Shown one piece after another: positions 26,207-34,794 of a stretch of 64,000 nucleotides of DNA. How positions within the stretch are numbered: the first letter of the stretch is position 1; each line of letters starts with the position of its first letter. The stretch is from Paractinoplanes brasiliensis (GTDB lineage: Bacteria; Actinomycetota; Actinomycetes; Mycobacteriales; Micromonosporaceae): positions 1,860,001 through 1,924,000 of the forward strand of contig NZ_SNWR01000001.1 of NCBI RefSeq assembly GCF_004362215.1. Direction: 5' to 3'. The notes beneath the pieces are model-generated. The model did no database searches. It was not told where the DNA came from and saw only the letters and a program-made list of their open reading frames with translations. The position numbers were made by a program, and so were the translations under genes.

Positions 26207-26362
26207 AACTCGTCTAGTGTCGGTCGTGGCACTGCCGTGACCGGCGGGCCGGAAGCGGGAGGCGCAAACCCGCCCCGGCCGTGGCGCCCGGGTCCGGTCG
26301 TGCCACAGGGCGGCTTTCCCTCGCCGCCCGCCCAGTGCTGTTTCCGCTCCGAGGGAGAAATC

Positions 26363-27370
26363 ATGGCGCGACCCATCACGCTCTTCACCGGCCAGTGGGC
26401 CGACCTACCCTTCGACGAAGTCTGCCGGCTCGCCTCCGAGTGGGGCTACGACGGACTCGAGATCGCCTGCTGGGGTGATCACTTCGAGGTCGACCGGGCG
26501 CTCGCCGAACCCGACTACATCGACCGCAAACGCGAGCAACTCGCCAAGTACAACCTGAAGGTGTTCGCGATCAGCAACCACCTGGTCGGCCAGGCCGTCT
26601 GCGACCACCCCATCGACGAGCGGCACAAAGACATCCTGCCCGCCGACATCTGGGGAGACGGCGACCCCTCCGGCGTACGGGATCGGGCTGCGGAACGCAT
26701 GAAGGACACCGCCCGGGCGGCCGCGCGCCTCGGCGTCAAAACGGTCGTCGGCTTCACCGGCTCGTCGATCTGGCACACCGTCGCGATGTTCCCGCCCGTG
26801 CCCGCCTCGATGATCGACCGCGGCTACCAGGACTTCGCCGACCGCTGGAACCCCATCCTCGACGTGTACGACGAAGTAGGTGTGCGCTTCGCCCACGAGG
26901 TCCACCCCAGTGAGATCGCGTACGACTACTGGACCACCCGCCGCACCCTCGAGGCCATCGGCCACCGGGAGGCGTTCGGCCTGAACTGGGACCCGTCCCA
27001 CTTCGTCTGGCAGGACCTCGACCCGGTCAACTTCATCCTCGAATTCAAGGACCGGATCTACCACGTCGACTGCAAAGACGCCAAAGTCCGTACGGGTGAC
27101 GGGCGGCGCGGCCGGCTCAGCTCCCACCTGCCCTGGGCCGACCTGCGCCGCGGCTGGGACTTCGTCTCGACCGGGCACGGCGACGTGCCGTGGGAAGACT
27201 GCTTCCGCGCGCTCAACGCCATCGGCTACGACGGACCCATCTCGGTCGAATGGGAGGACGCCGGCATGGACCGCCTGGTCGGCGCGCCCGAAGCCCTGCA
27301 GTTCGTGCGCCGGCTGGCCTTCGACGCCCCGACGGCGGCCTTCGACGCTGCCTTCTCGTCATCGTCCTGA
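26363..27370 (+). CDS. Sugar phosphate isomerase/epimerase (AP-endonuclease-2 superfamily)
   Basis: The 335-residue TIM barrel begins PITLFTGQWADLPFDEVCRL and contains the metal-binding residues of the IolE/xylose-isomerase-like family: a barrel-strand Glu/His in AHEVHPSE, WDPSHFVWQ, HVDCKDAK and a final Glu in ISVEWED. It probably epimerises or isomerises a sugar or inositol-derived substrate in the cytoplasm. ATG 26363 follows GAGGGAG. It may be cotranscribed with the EboE-like gene upstream and ends at a strong hairpin. Confidence 0.88.
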   Translation: MARPITLFTGQWADLPFDEVCRLASEWGYDGLEIACWGDHFEVDRALAEPDYIDRKREQLAKYNLKVFAISNHLVGQAVCDHPIDERHKDILPADIWGDGDPSGVRDRAAERMKDTARAAARLGVKTVVGFTGSSIWHTVAMFPPVPASMIDRGYQDFADRWNPILDVYDEVGVRFAHEVHPSEIAYDYWTTRRTLEAIGHREAFGLNWDPSHFVWQDLDPVNFILEFKDRIYHVDCKDAKVRTGDGRRGRLSSHLPWADLRRGWDFVSTGHGDVPWEDCFRALNAIGYDGPISVEWEDAGMDRLVGAPEALQFVRRLAFDAPTAAFDAAFSSSS

Positions 27371-27386
27371 GTTCGGCGAAACACGG

Positions 27387-27420
27387 CTGAGGCCGCCCTC
27401 GACGTTGAGGGCGGCCTCAG
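27387..27420. terminator. Bidirectional terminator after the epimerase gene
   Basis: A perfect 14-bp stem (CTGAGGCCGCCCTC and its complement) with a 6-nt loop lies between convergent genes, 16 bp after the epimerase stop and 20 bp before the stop of the YtxH-like gene. Confidence 0.9.
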
Positions 27421-27440
27421 AGCCTATGTGATGCCGCGTG

Positions 27441-27746
27441 TCAGTACGTGGTGCCCGTCGACGACGGCTTACTGGCCGACGTGGCCAGCGGCTCCGTCGT
27501 GTCAGCCGAGTCGTCGGTGGTGACATGCAGCTTCTCGCCCAGCTTGGACGACTGGAGCTTGTCCTTGCTCTCGGAGTAGAGCTTGTTGGCCTGCGCCTGG
27601 GCGACACCGGCGGCCTCCTGCACCGACGGGTGCTCCCACACCTTCTTGGCGTTGGACCGGATCTCCTCGTACTTCTCCCGGCCGGCACGGCTGCCCAGGA
27701 CGAAGCCCGCCGCGAGACCGGTGATGAACATCAGCTTTCCGCGCAT
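27441..27746 (-). CDS. YtxH-like small membrane-associated protein, 101 aa
   Basis: The protein starts MRGKLMFITGLAAGFVLGSRAGREKYEE, the pattern of actinobacterial YtxH-like proteins. One membrane segment with a GSRAGREKYEEI boundary is followed by a charged helical, Ala-rich domain. Its role is probably envelope stress; no enzymatic function is expected. An AAGGAG ribosome binding site sets the start. Confidence 0.8.
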   Translation of the reverse strand: MRGKLMFITGLAAGFVLGSRAGREKYEEIRSNAKKVWEHPSVQEAAGVAQAQANKLYSESKDKLQSSKLGEKLHVTTDDSADTTEPLATSASKPSSTGTTY

Positions 27747-27937
27747 GATGGCGGCTCCTTCCGTTCGATGACGCGCGTGCGTCGCTGAACCGTGCATACC
27801 CATGCTGCCCGTTACGTATGCCTGCCGCACGGCTTTCCACCCCACAGCAGCGCGCCGGGGAACCCCTTCGCGCCCCGGGCGCACCGTCATGTACTCTGTT
27901 CTCCGGCACTGAGGGAAACCCCAGAGCCGAAGCACGA

Positions 27938-28010
27938 TCCCCTGTAGCTCAATTGGCAGAGCAGCCGGCTGTTAACCGGCAGGTTATTGGTTCGAGTCCA
28001 ATCGGGGGAG
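27938..28010 (+). tRNA. tRNA-Asn (anticodon GTT)
   Basis: The 73-nt cloverleaf has a 7-bp acceptor stem (TCCCCTG with CGGGGGA, one G-U pair), a CCGG-based anticodon stem with loop CTGTTAA, and a T arm containing GGTTCGAGTCC. CCA is not encoded. The discriminator base is G. Confidence 0.95.
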
Positions 28011-28430
28011 CGTTTAGCGGTGGCCCTTGTTCGCGGAGAGCGCGAACCGGGGCCTTTCGCCATTTCTGCTCAGGGGGCCGAGCCCCCTGAAACCCCACGT
28101 TACGGTGCTTGCGGCAGGAACTTCTGCCTGCGCGGGGGTGGGAACTTTGTCCGCTGCGCGGACTCGTTCCCGAAAACACCTTCTCGCTGCGCCTCGGCAC
28201 CTACCCTCGGCATCCCTGGGACCGCAGACCTTGCCTCTAGGTCCACCAGCCATAAGGCCCGCCCCGCTCCGCCGCGCCCCACCTCAGGGCATCGCATCTC
28301 GCCGCGCCTCGCCCCGGCCCGCCGCATCCCCGCCGCATCCCCGCCGCATCCCCGCCCCCTCCCCTGCCCTGCCTGCCCACCCCGCCGCATCCCGGCCCCC
28401 TCCCCTGCCCCGCCCTGCCTCCCCTGCCCT

Positions 28431-28542
28431 GGCTGCCCTGCCCTGGCTGCCCTGCCCTGGCTGCCCTGCCCTGGCTGCCCTGCCCTGGCTGCCCTGCCCT
28501 GGCTGCCCTGCCCTGGCTGCCCTGCCCTGGCTGCCCTGCCCT
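28431..28542. repeat. Minisatellite of eight 14-bp units
   Basis: The unit GGCTGCCCTGCCCT is repeated eight times without a mismatch. The unit length is not a multiple of three and no supported gene crosses it. Confidence 0.95.
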
Positions 28543-28699
28543 GGCATCCTAGGAACCTAGACTGCTATTTCCTGGCCCTGACGGCTCATTGCGGGTCCTC
28601 GCGAGGCGTTTCGACTCGTTGCCGGCTTGGTCGCGGAGCCTGGCCTGCGCTGTGCGAACGACGCAACCAGGCCCTTCGGTTTTCCGCCGCCACCCGCGG

Positions 28700-28850
28700 C
28701 GCGGGGCCGGGTCCGGCGCGGGGCCGGGTCCGGCGCGGGGCCGGGTCCGGTCCGGTCCGGGGTCGGGGCCGGCGCGGGTCGGGGCCGGCGCGGGGTCGGG
28801 GCCGGCGCGGGGTCGGGGTCGGGGCCGGGGTCGGTGCGGGGTCGGGTTGC
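28700..28850. repeat. GC-rich degenerate tandem repeats
   Basis: Alternating units such as GCGGGGCCGGGTCCG and GGGTCGGGGCCGGCGCG repeat with small changes. The strand bias is strong: G-rich on the plus strand, so quadruplex-like structures are possible. Confidence 0.8.
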
Positions 28851-29075
28851 GGATCGTCATGGGGATGCGGCGGAGTGCGGTGGAGTGGTGACCTTCTGTT
28901 ATGTGGCCGATAGCTGTGGGTTGGGGGTGTTGCCCTTTCGTCAGTATTCTTTCCCGTTTGTTCGTGGGGGCGGGTTGAGCAGGGCAAACGGGGTCGGGTT
29001 GCGTCTTGCGGACGGTGTGCTATGGAGCGATGAGGGTCGATTGACATGGTTTGACACTCGGGTGAAAGTGGTTTG

Positions 29076-29085
29076 AGAGCGCTCT
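29076..29085. promoter_or_regulatory. LacI/CebR-type palindrome upstream of the GH64 gene
   Basis: AGAGCGCTCT is a perfect 10-bp palindrome within TTTGAGAGCGCTCTGG, similar to the TGGGAGCGCTCCCA operators used by LacI-family sugar regulators such as CebR in actinobacteria. A TTGACA at 29041 and another at 29051 could be -35 boxes. It lies 131 bp before the GH64 start. The operator role is inferred from resemblance and position. Confidence 0.5.
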
Positions 29086-29215
29086 GGCGACACGGAGCGT
29101 GATGGCCGGGACGCAGCCCCCTTCTGTGTCCGCCCCCGAAGCGTTCCGGCCGGTGTGGGATCCCCTCCGGCGGCGCCGGGCCCGCGCCAGACGGGGGCCG
29201 GACTGTGGAGTGCCT

Positions 29216-30403
29216 ATGCGTGTCAATCGCAAATCCCTGCTCGGGCTCGGGGTGGCGGCTGTTGCCGTCGCCGGGGTCGCGGCGGTCGTGCCGTCCGCCA
29301 GCGCGGCGGGGCCCAAACTGCTGCCCCTGACCGTGACGAACGACTCCGGCCGTGGCGAGGCCGTGAACCTGTACGTGCTCGGCGAGTCGGGCGGCAAGCT
29401 CGGCTACGTCAACGAGGCCGGCACGTTCACCGCGTGGCCGGCCGGGGGCAACCCGCCCGTTCCCGCGCCTGACGTGTCGATCGCCGGGCCGGCCGACGGC
29501 GCCAGCAAGACCATCCAGGTGCCCAAGGGGTTGTCCGGGCGCATGTACATGGCGTTCGGCGACAAACTCGACTTCCGGATCTCGCAGGACGGCGGCCTGG
29601 TGCAGCCGGCGCCGTGGGCGGGTGGTGACCCGAGCCGCGACGTGCTGTTCGACTGGAGCGAGTTCACCTACAACGACGCCGGGGTGTGGCTGAACAGCTC
29701 GCAGGTCGACATGTTCGCGGTGCCGCACAAGGTCGGCGTCACCGGCTCGGACGGGCGTACCGCCGAGACCGGCGAGCTCAAGCCGGGCGGCCACACCGCC
29801 GTGATCGACGGGCTCCGGGCCGACCCGGAGTTCGCCAAGCTGATCCAGACCCGCGGCGACGGGACCGTGCTGCGGGTGCTCGCCCCGGGCAAGGGCGCCG
29901 ACGCCGGCGGTTTCGACCCGGACTACCTGGGCGGCTACATCGACCAGGCGTGGGCGGCGTACGCGAACAAGGACCTCACGGTCAAGCCGTTCGCCGAGCA
30001 GCCCGACAAGGTCTTCACCGGCCGTACGAGCGGCGACGTCATGAATTTCACCGACGCCACCGGCGCGCAGGTCGCCGGCTTCACCAAGCCGACCTCGTCG
30101 AACGTGTGGGGCTGCGACGGCAACCTGGGCGCCCCGAACGACCTGGTCGTCGGGCCGATCGCGCGCAGCCTGTGCGCGGCGCTGTTCCGCGGCACGCTCG
30201 GTACGCAGGACGTCGAGCCCAGCACCGACCCGGCCACGTTCTACCGCAACACCCCGGCCAACCTGTACGGCAAGCTGATCCACGAGAACATGGCCGACGG
30301 CAAGGCGTACGCGTTCGCCTTCGACGACGTCGCCAACCAGGAGTCGCTGGTGCACAGCGGCGACCCGGCGTCGATCACCATCACCCTCTCGCCCTTCAAC
30401 TGA
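29216..30403 (+). CDS. Secreted glycoside hydrolase family 64 (beta-1,3-glucanase)
   Basis: The 395-residue precursor has a signal peptide (KSLLGLGVAAVAVAGVAAVV, cut near ASA-A at about 30). The mature protein aligns with GH64 laminaripentaose-producing glucanases. The catalytic Glu in FDWSEFTYND (E149) and Asp in NSSQVDMFA (D165) are in place. It would degrade fungal or plant beta-1,3-glucan outside the cell. The GH19 chitinase gene follows after 61 bp, forming a fungal-wall-degrading unit probably controlled by the palindrome at 29076. Confidence 0.9.
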   Translation: MRVNRKSLLGLGVAAVAVAGVAAVVPSASAAGPKLLPLTVTNDSGRGEAVNLYVLGESGGKLGYVNEAGTFTAWPAGGNPPVPAPDVSIAGPADGASKTIQVPKGLSGRMYMAFGDKLDFRISQDGGLVQPAPWAGGDPSRDVLFDWSEFTYNDAGVWLNSSQVDMFAVPHKVGVTGSDGRTAETGELKPGGHTAVIDGLRADPEFAKLIQTRGDGTVLRVLAPGKGADAGGFDPDYLGGYIDQAWAAYANKDLTVKPFAEQPDKVFTGRTSGDVMNFTDATGAQVAGFTKPTSSNVWGCDGNLGAPNDLVVGPIARSLCAALFRGTLGTQDVEPSTDPATFYRNTPANLYGKLIHENMADGKAYAFAFDDVANQESLVHSGDPASITITLSPFN

Positions 30404-30464
30404 GCCCCCGTTCCCGGGCGCGCTCCGGCGTGCCCGGGAACCTTCAGAACGAAGGAGTTCCCCC

Positions 30465-31166
30465 ATGAAGCATCGTTTTCTGGTCGCGGCCGTCGCTGTG
30501 ACAGCGGGACTGGCCGCCCTGCTCCCGAGCTTCAGCGCCTCCGCCGCGAGCCTGCCGGTGTCCGAGGCCCAGTTCCAGCAGATGTTCCCGAATCGCATCC
30601 CGTTCTACTCGTACGCGGGTCTGCTCGACGCCATGGGCAAGTTCGGCGAGTTCACCGGCGCCGGCGACGAGGACGTACGGAAGCGGGAAGCCGCCGCCTT
30701 CCTCGCCAACATCAACCACGAGTCGGGCGGGCTGGTCCACGTCGAGGAGCTGAACCAGGCGAACTGGCCGCACTACTGCGACGCGTCCCAGCCGTACGGG
30801 TGCCCTGCCGGTCAGGACGCGTATCACGGCCGCGGGCCCATCCAGTTGAGCTGGAACTTCAACTACAAGGCGGCGGGCGACGCTCTCGGCATCGACCTGC
30901 TCAACAACCCGGACCTGGTCAAGACCGACTCGTCGGTGGCCTGGCAGACCGGTCTGTGGTACTGGATGACGCAGACCGGGCCGGGCTCCATGACCCCACA
31001 CGCCGCGATCGTCAACGGCGCCGGGTTCGGCGAGACGATCCGCAGCATCAACGGCTCGCTGGAGTGCGACGGCGGCAACCCGGCCCAGGTGCAGAGCCGG
31101 ATCGACGCCTACCAGCGCTTCACGCAGATCCTCGGGGTGGACCCGGGCGCCAACCTGTCCTGCTGA
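30465..31166 (+). CDS. Secreted family 19 chitinase (GH19)
   Basis: The 233-residue precursor has a signal peptide ending near ASA (about residue 28) and a lone GH19 catalytic domain with no chitin-binding module. NINHESGG carries the general acid E86, and VEELNQANWPHYC contains the second Glu (94/95). YHGRGPIQLSWNFNY is the substrate-binding signature. It hydrolyses chitin with inversion. It is probably cotranscribed with the GH64 gene. AAGGAG lies ahead of the ATG. Confidence 0.92.
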   Translation: MKHRFLVAAVAVTAGLAALLPSFSASAASLPVSEAQFQQMFPNRIPFYSYAGLLDAMGKFGEFTGAGDEDVRKREAAAFLANINHESGGLVHVEELNQANWPHYCDASQPYGCPAGQDAYHGRGPIQLSWNFNYKAAGDALGIDLLNNPDLVKTDSSVAWQTGLWYWMTQTGPGSMTPHAAIVNGAGFGETIRSINGSLECDGGNPAQVQSRIDAYQRFTQILGVDPGANLSC

Positions 31167-31180
31167 CGCCCCCTCCGCAA

Positions 31181-31209
31181 GGGAACCGCCCGGCTGCCGG
31201 GCGGTTCCC
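31181..31209 (+). terminator. Terminator after the GH64-GH19 unit
   Basis: A perfect 13-bp stem (GGGAACCGCCCGG with its complement) around a CTG loop lies 14 bp after the chitinase stop. Confidence 0.9.
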
Positions 31210-31396
31210 TCACCCGCGGGCGCCGTGGATGTCCCCTGACTTTCTTCGACGAGCGCCTGCTCGACGGGCCCGGTCCCGCCTTCCCCGAGGTGCGTCACCT
31301 GCCGTGACGGTTGGGGGTGTCTTCGCCTTTCCGCTGCCGTGACCAGCCACCGCCGTTACTCTGGGGCTGCCTGTTTCGTCCCCTTGTGAGGTTCCC

Positions 31397-32659
31397 GTGT
31401 CGCAGCCCGTGGAGGTGGACGTCGTCATCGTCGGCGGCGGTCTAGCCGGACTCTCCGCCGCCCGACGGCTCGACCGCGCGGGGGTGGAATGGCTGCTCGT
31501 CGAGGCCTCCGACCGGATCGGCGGGCGGGTGACCACCGACGTCGTGGACGGCTGGCACTTCGACCGGGGATTCCAGGTCATCAACACCGCGTATCCGCGA
31601 CTGCCCGCGCTCGTCGACATCGACGCGCTCGACCTGCGGTACTTCACGCCCGGGGTGCTGGTGCGCCGCGGCGGTGAGCTGCACCGGCTCGAGAACCCCG
31701 TACGCGAGCCGCTCGCCGCCGCGCAGACCCTGACCTCAGGCGTAGGCACGCTCAGTGACCGACTGAAGTTCGCCGCGCTCGCCACCAAGTGCGCGACGCT
31801 GCCCGCCTCCCGGCTGCTCGAGGCGCGCGAGACGACGACGCAGGAGATGCTGCGCAAGGCCGGCCTGTCCCACCGCATGATCGAAGAGGTGATGCGGCCG
31901 TTCCTCTCCGGCGTCTTCGGCGACCGCTCGCTCGACACGTCGAGTCACGTGTTCGCGATGATCCTCAGATCCTTCGCGCGCGGGCGGATGGGCGTGCCGG
32001 CGGCCGGAATGGCGGCCCTGCCCGCGGCGATCGCCGGTCCCCTGCCCTACCCACAGCTGCTCATCGGCGCCCGTACGCTCTCGATCGCCCCCGGCATGGT
32101 GGTCACCGAGGGCGGCGAGCTGCGCTGCCGGGCCGTGATCGTGGCCACCGACCCGGTCTCGGCGTCCGAACTGCTGCCCCAACTGCCCCGCCCCGACATG
32201 CACGGCCTGACCACGTTCTACTTCGGTTCCGACCGCGCCCCCATCGACGAGCCCATCCTCCTGCTCGACGGCGACCGGCGCGAAATCGTCGCCAACACGA
32301 TCGTCCTGTCCAACGCCGCGCCCGAGTACGCACCCAGCGGCAAGTCACTGATAGCGGCCTCCGTGGTCGGCGTCTCGGCACCCTCCTCGGCCAGCGAGAC
32401 GGTGATACGGGTCGAATTGTCCCGCCTGTACGGGGTTCCAACCGACGACTGGGAGCTACTCGAAGTCGTCAGCATCCCCCACGCGCTGCCGTCGGCCCGG
32501 GTCCCCCAGTCCAACCTGCGCAAGCCGGTCGACCTCGGCGAGGGCCTTTTCGTGGCCGGCGACCACCGCGACAGCCCCTCCATCCAGGGCGCCCTCGCCG
32601 GCGGATGGCGTACGGCCGGGGCTGTGCTTTCCTGGCTGGGAACCCACGTCCACGCCTGA
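31397..32659 (+). CDS. FAD-dependent amine oxidase / phytoene-desaturase-like oxidoreductase
   Basis: The 420-residue protein opens with an FAD dinucleotide fold (VVIVGGGLAGLSAARRL, E36 in VEASDRIGGRV). It ends with the flavin-binding segment GLFVAGDHRDSPSIQGALAGG. The family contains amine oxidases, carotenoid desaturases and protoporphyrinogen oxidases; the substrate cannot be told. GTG 31397 begins the natural N-terminus. It is a single gene, followed by a tRNA 79 bp downstream. Confidence 0.88.
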   Translation: MSQPVEVDVVIVGGGLAGLSAARRLDRAGVEWLLVEASDRIGGRVTTDVVDGWHFDRGFQVINTAYPRLPALVDIDALDLRYFTPGVLVRRGGELHRLENPVREPLAAAQTLTSGVGTLSDRLKFAALATKCATLPASRLLEARETTTQEMLRKAGLSHRMIEEVMRPFLSGVFGDRSLDTSSHVFAMILRSFARGRMGVPAAGMAALPAAIAGPLPYPQLLIGARTLSIAPGMVVTEGGELRCRAVIVATDPVSASELLPQLPRPDMHGLTTFYFGSDRAPIDEPILLLDGDRREIVANTIVLSNAAPEYAPSGKSLIAASVVGVSAPSSASETVIRVELSRLYGVPTDDWELLEVVSIPHALPSARVPQSNLRKPVDLGEGLFVAGDHRDSPSIQGALAGGWRTAGAVLSWLGTHVHA

Positions 32660-32738
32660 TTCGTCAGCTTCCCGCAGGCCCGGGGCGGGAGATCGCTGGC
32701 TGTGGCTGTGCGGCACGGGTTAGGATCGCCGCCGGTAA

Positions 32739-32812
32739 GGGGCGGTAGCTCAGTGGGTTAGAGCAGGGGACTCATAATCCCTCGGTCGCGGGTTCGAGTC
32801 CCGCCCGCCCCA
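32739..32812 (+). tRNA. tRNA with CAT anticodon (Met, or Ile2 after lysidine modification)
   Basis: The 74-nt cloverleaf has acceptor stem GGGGCGG/CCGCCCC, anticodon loop CTCATAA, T arm GCGGGTTCGAGTCCCGC and discriminator A. The anticodon stem-loop GGGGACTCATAATCCC and the CGGTCGC variable region resemble tRNA-Ile2. Elongator tRNA-Met has the same anticodon, so identity is open. The 3' end marks the start of the island-like region. Confidence 0.9.
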
Positions 32813-33404
32813 CTTTGATCTTGTATGCGAACCGCAGCGTGGTTGCCGCGGCTCTGGGTGGACCTGTATCCGTGTGGTCATGGATCTTTGTACTGGGCTG
32901 GAGTCAGACCCGACGTGTCGCGGAGTCGATGGGTGTGGGCCCGGTTGTTCTGCGTGGATCGGCTGAGGGTAGACAAGGACCGTGTCAGTTCAGTCTCCCT
33001 CGGTTCCTTCGCCTGTCCACCTGGCGCAGGTCCGGCGTCGGCCCGCGCCGCCGCAGCCGTGGCGAGGCAGACGTCTCGTCGACATGGAGAAGGAACGCGT
33101 TCGGTGGACCCTTCGGTCTCTGGTCACGGACCCGGCGACGGACTTCGCCATCCTGGACGCTGACGAGTTTTCGCTGCTCCGCGGTGGGCCTGCCAGAACA
33201 GCGTGATCAATGCGGGGTTGATCGCCGACTTCGGGCGTCGTCTTGCTGACGCCGCGTGGCCTCGCGTCCATGAGCCATGTCAGGCCTCCGGGGTCGCAGG
33301 ACTTCCGGCGGTGAGGGACCACCACCGGTTGGAGGGAGGGAGGCCGCCGATCAGCGGACCAGCCGCGTGGTACCGCCGAAGGTGACGGCGATTCACCGGT
33401 CGGC
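32813..33404. other. Gene-poor junction downstream of the CAT-anticodon tRNA
   Basis: I can support no gene here. Bases 32815-32834 nearly repeat at 38002-38021 (18 of 20). A frame at 33078-33206 encodes MEKERVRWTLRSLVTDPATD and more, which looks protein-like but is short and may be a remnant. The minus-strand esterase gene ends at 33405. Confidence 0.4.
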
Positions 33405-34727
33405 TCACCGACTCGGAGTCGACCCCGACCACAAGTGATCCCGGGCGAAGATGGTGAAGAGCTGGCCCGCCGTCATGCCGTCGTGCGCGCCGGGGACCTG
33501 AGTCGTCGTGGCGGCGAAACCCCGGGCCCGGAAGTTGTCCGCGATGGCGTTCTGGGCGTTGAGGTTGCCCTCGAAGAGACCGTTGCCGAGGAACACGACC
33601 AGGTCATCGTCCCCGACCGCGTCGGCGATGTTGTCGTAGTCCTGCGACGTGAGGGACGGGTTGCCGGAGAAGTGTCCATAGAACCCGAATGTGGTCGGGT
33701 AGTTCTTGATGACCACGCCGCCCGCCATTCCGCCGTACGAGAACCCGGCATAGGCGCGTCCTGCGCGCTCGGTCGAGACGTTGTAGTTCGACTCGATGAG
33801 GGGGAGAATCGTCCGGACCAGGTTGTCGGCGGCGTTGGTCTGGTTGTACGAGGCGAAGTCGAGGCCGGTGCCCGTGAAGTGATTGCCCATGGTGACAACC
33901 ACCGTGGGCTCGATCTCGCCCTTGGCCGTCATGTTGTCCAGGATGTTCGGGACGTTCGCCGGAATCATGAAGTCGGTCTCGTCACCGAAGATGCCGTGAG
34001 CGAGATACGCGACCTTGTACGGCTCCGCGCGGTTGGCATCGTATTTGGCCGGCAGGTAGACGCCGAGGTAGTGGCCACTGTCGCCCAGGATCGTGGTGTA
34101 GGGGACGTACTGGACGGTGCCCCGCCGCGATGGTCTGCTGATCGGCAGCTCGTACCCGGCACGTTCCTTCAGCACCGGGTCGTTCTGTTTCTTCGCATAC
34201 GGCACATAGACGGCATCGAGAACGTCATTGTTCCTGACCCGGAATGACGACTCGCCCGGGGGTCGCGGTTTCGTCGAGGCGGGATCCCAGATGCGCTTGT
34301 TGACCCAGCTTCGAGTCGGGTCCCAGACCCGGTACCAGTAGCTGAGACCTCCGGCGTGCAAGGGGACGGAGACCGACCAGTAGCCCCGCGCGTCCTTGGT
34401 CATGCCCCTGAGGAACTCGGTACCTCCGGCGTGGTAGCGGCCGGGATGCCACGCTTCCGGCTGATACCGGGTATTACCGGTGCTGACATCGAGCAGCGAG
34501 AGGTCCCCGGCCAGGCGGACCTGCGTGGCATGGGGATTGTGGTAGACGAATCTGACGGTGTATCCGGTCGGTGAATTGCGATCCGCCTTAACAGTCGCGC
34601 CTTGCACAATCGCGGGTTTGCCTGCGGCGGCAGCCGGCGCGGAGACGATGGCACTTACGCCGAGCGACACGAGCGCCAGCGACGAGATCGCACGCCCGAG
34701 CCTGCGTATTCCGATTGCCTTCCTCAT
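33405..34727 (-). CDS. Secreted esterase (enterochelin esterase-like), E-set plus Esterase domains
   Basis: The 440-residue precursor has a signal peptide ending near AAA-GKPA (about residue 36). It has an immunoglobulin-like E-set domain (about 45-165; LAGDLSLLD, GYWSVSVPL, YWYRVWDP) and an alpha/beta hydrolase of the esterase D type. The nucleophile is S330 in AGFSYGGMAG, and a His lies in PGAHDGMT. Similar architecture occurs in feruloyl and acetyl-xylan esterases and in glycogen-binding-like esterases. The likely substrate is a plant or siderophore ester. It follows a second esterase gene on the same strand (67 bp between), and both are divergent from a ROK regulator. Confidence 0.82.
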   Translation of the reverse strand: MRKAIGIRRLGRAISSLALVSLGVSAIVSAPAAAAGKPAIVQGATVKADRNSPTGYTVRFVYHNPHATQVRLAGDLSLLDVSTGNTRYQPEAWHPGRYHAGGTEFLRGMTKDARGYWSVSVPLHAGGLSYWYRVWDPTRSWVNKRIWDPASTKPRPPGESSFRVRNNDVLDAVYVPYAKKQNDPVLKERAGYELPISRPSRRGTVQYVPYTTILGDSGHYLGVYLPAKYDANRAEPYKVAYLAHGIFGDETDFMIPANVPNILDNMTAKGEIEPTVVVTMGNHFTGTGLDFASYNQTNAADNLVRTILPLIESNYNVSTERAGRAYAGFSYGGMAGGVVIKNYPTTFGFYGHFSGNPSLTSQDYDNIADAVGDDDLVVFLGNGLFEGNLNAQNAIADNFRARGFAATTTQVPGAHDGMTAGQLFTIFARDHLWSGSTPSR

Positions 34728-34794
34728 CTGAGCATGCTCCTTTGCATTATATTCTTGTGGCCAGATTCGGATCGCATGTCCCATTCGGAGCCCG

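Larger units (their letters stand above)
28011..29040. other. Gene-poor GC-rich stretch downstream of tRNA-Asn
   Basis: I can support no gene here. Open frames exist on both strands, but they result from the high GC content and from tandem repeats. Three to four CCGCATCCC units occur at about 28320-28350, an eight-copy 14-bp array at 28431-28542 and GGGTC/GGCGC arrays at 28700-28850. The remainder looks like decayed sequence. Confidence 0.5.

Noticed and set aside
28431..28542. Possible CRISPR array
   Set aside because: The units are contiguous 14-mers without spacers, and no cas gene is in the window.
28284..28547. Collagen-like minus-strand peptide (GQGSQGRAARA repeats)
   Set aside because: It is the translation of the 14-bp minisatellite and its flanks, with no start signal.
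28586..30598. Long minus-strand open frame across the GH64 gene
   Set aside because: It is antisense to the GH64 gene and passes through GC-rich repeats; there are no motifs.
32982..33206. Short plus-strand frame after the tRNA (74 codons)
   Set aside because: Part of it looks protein-like, but there is no family, no neighbour and an uncertain start; noted only in the intergenic entry.
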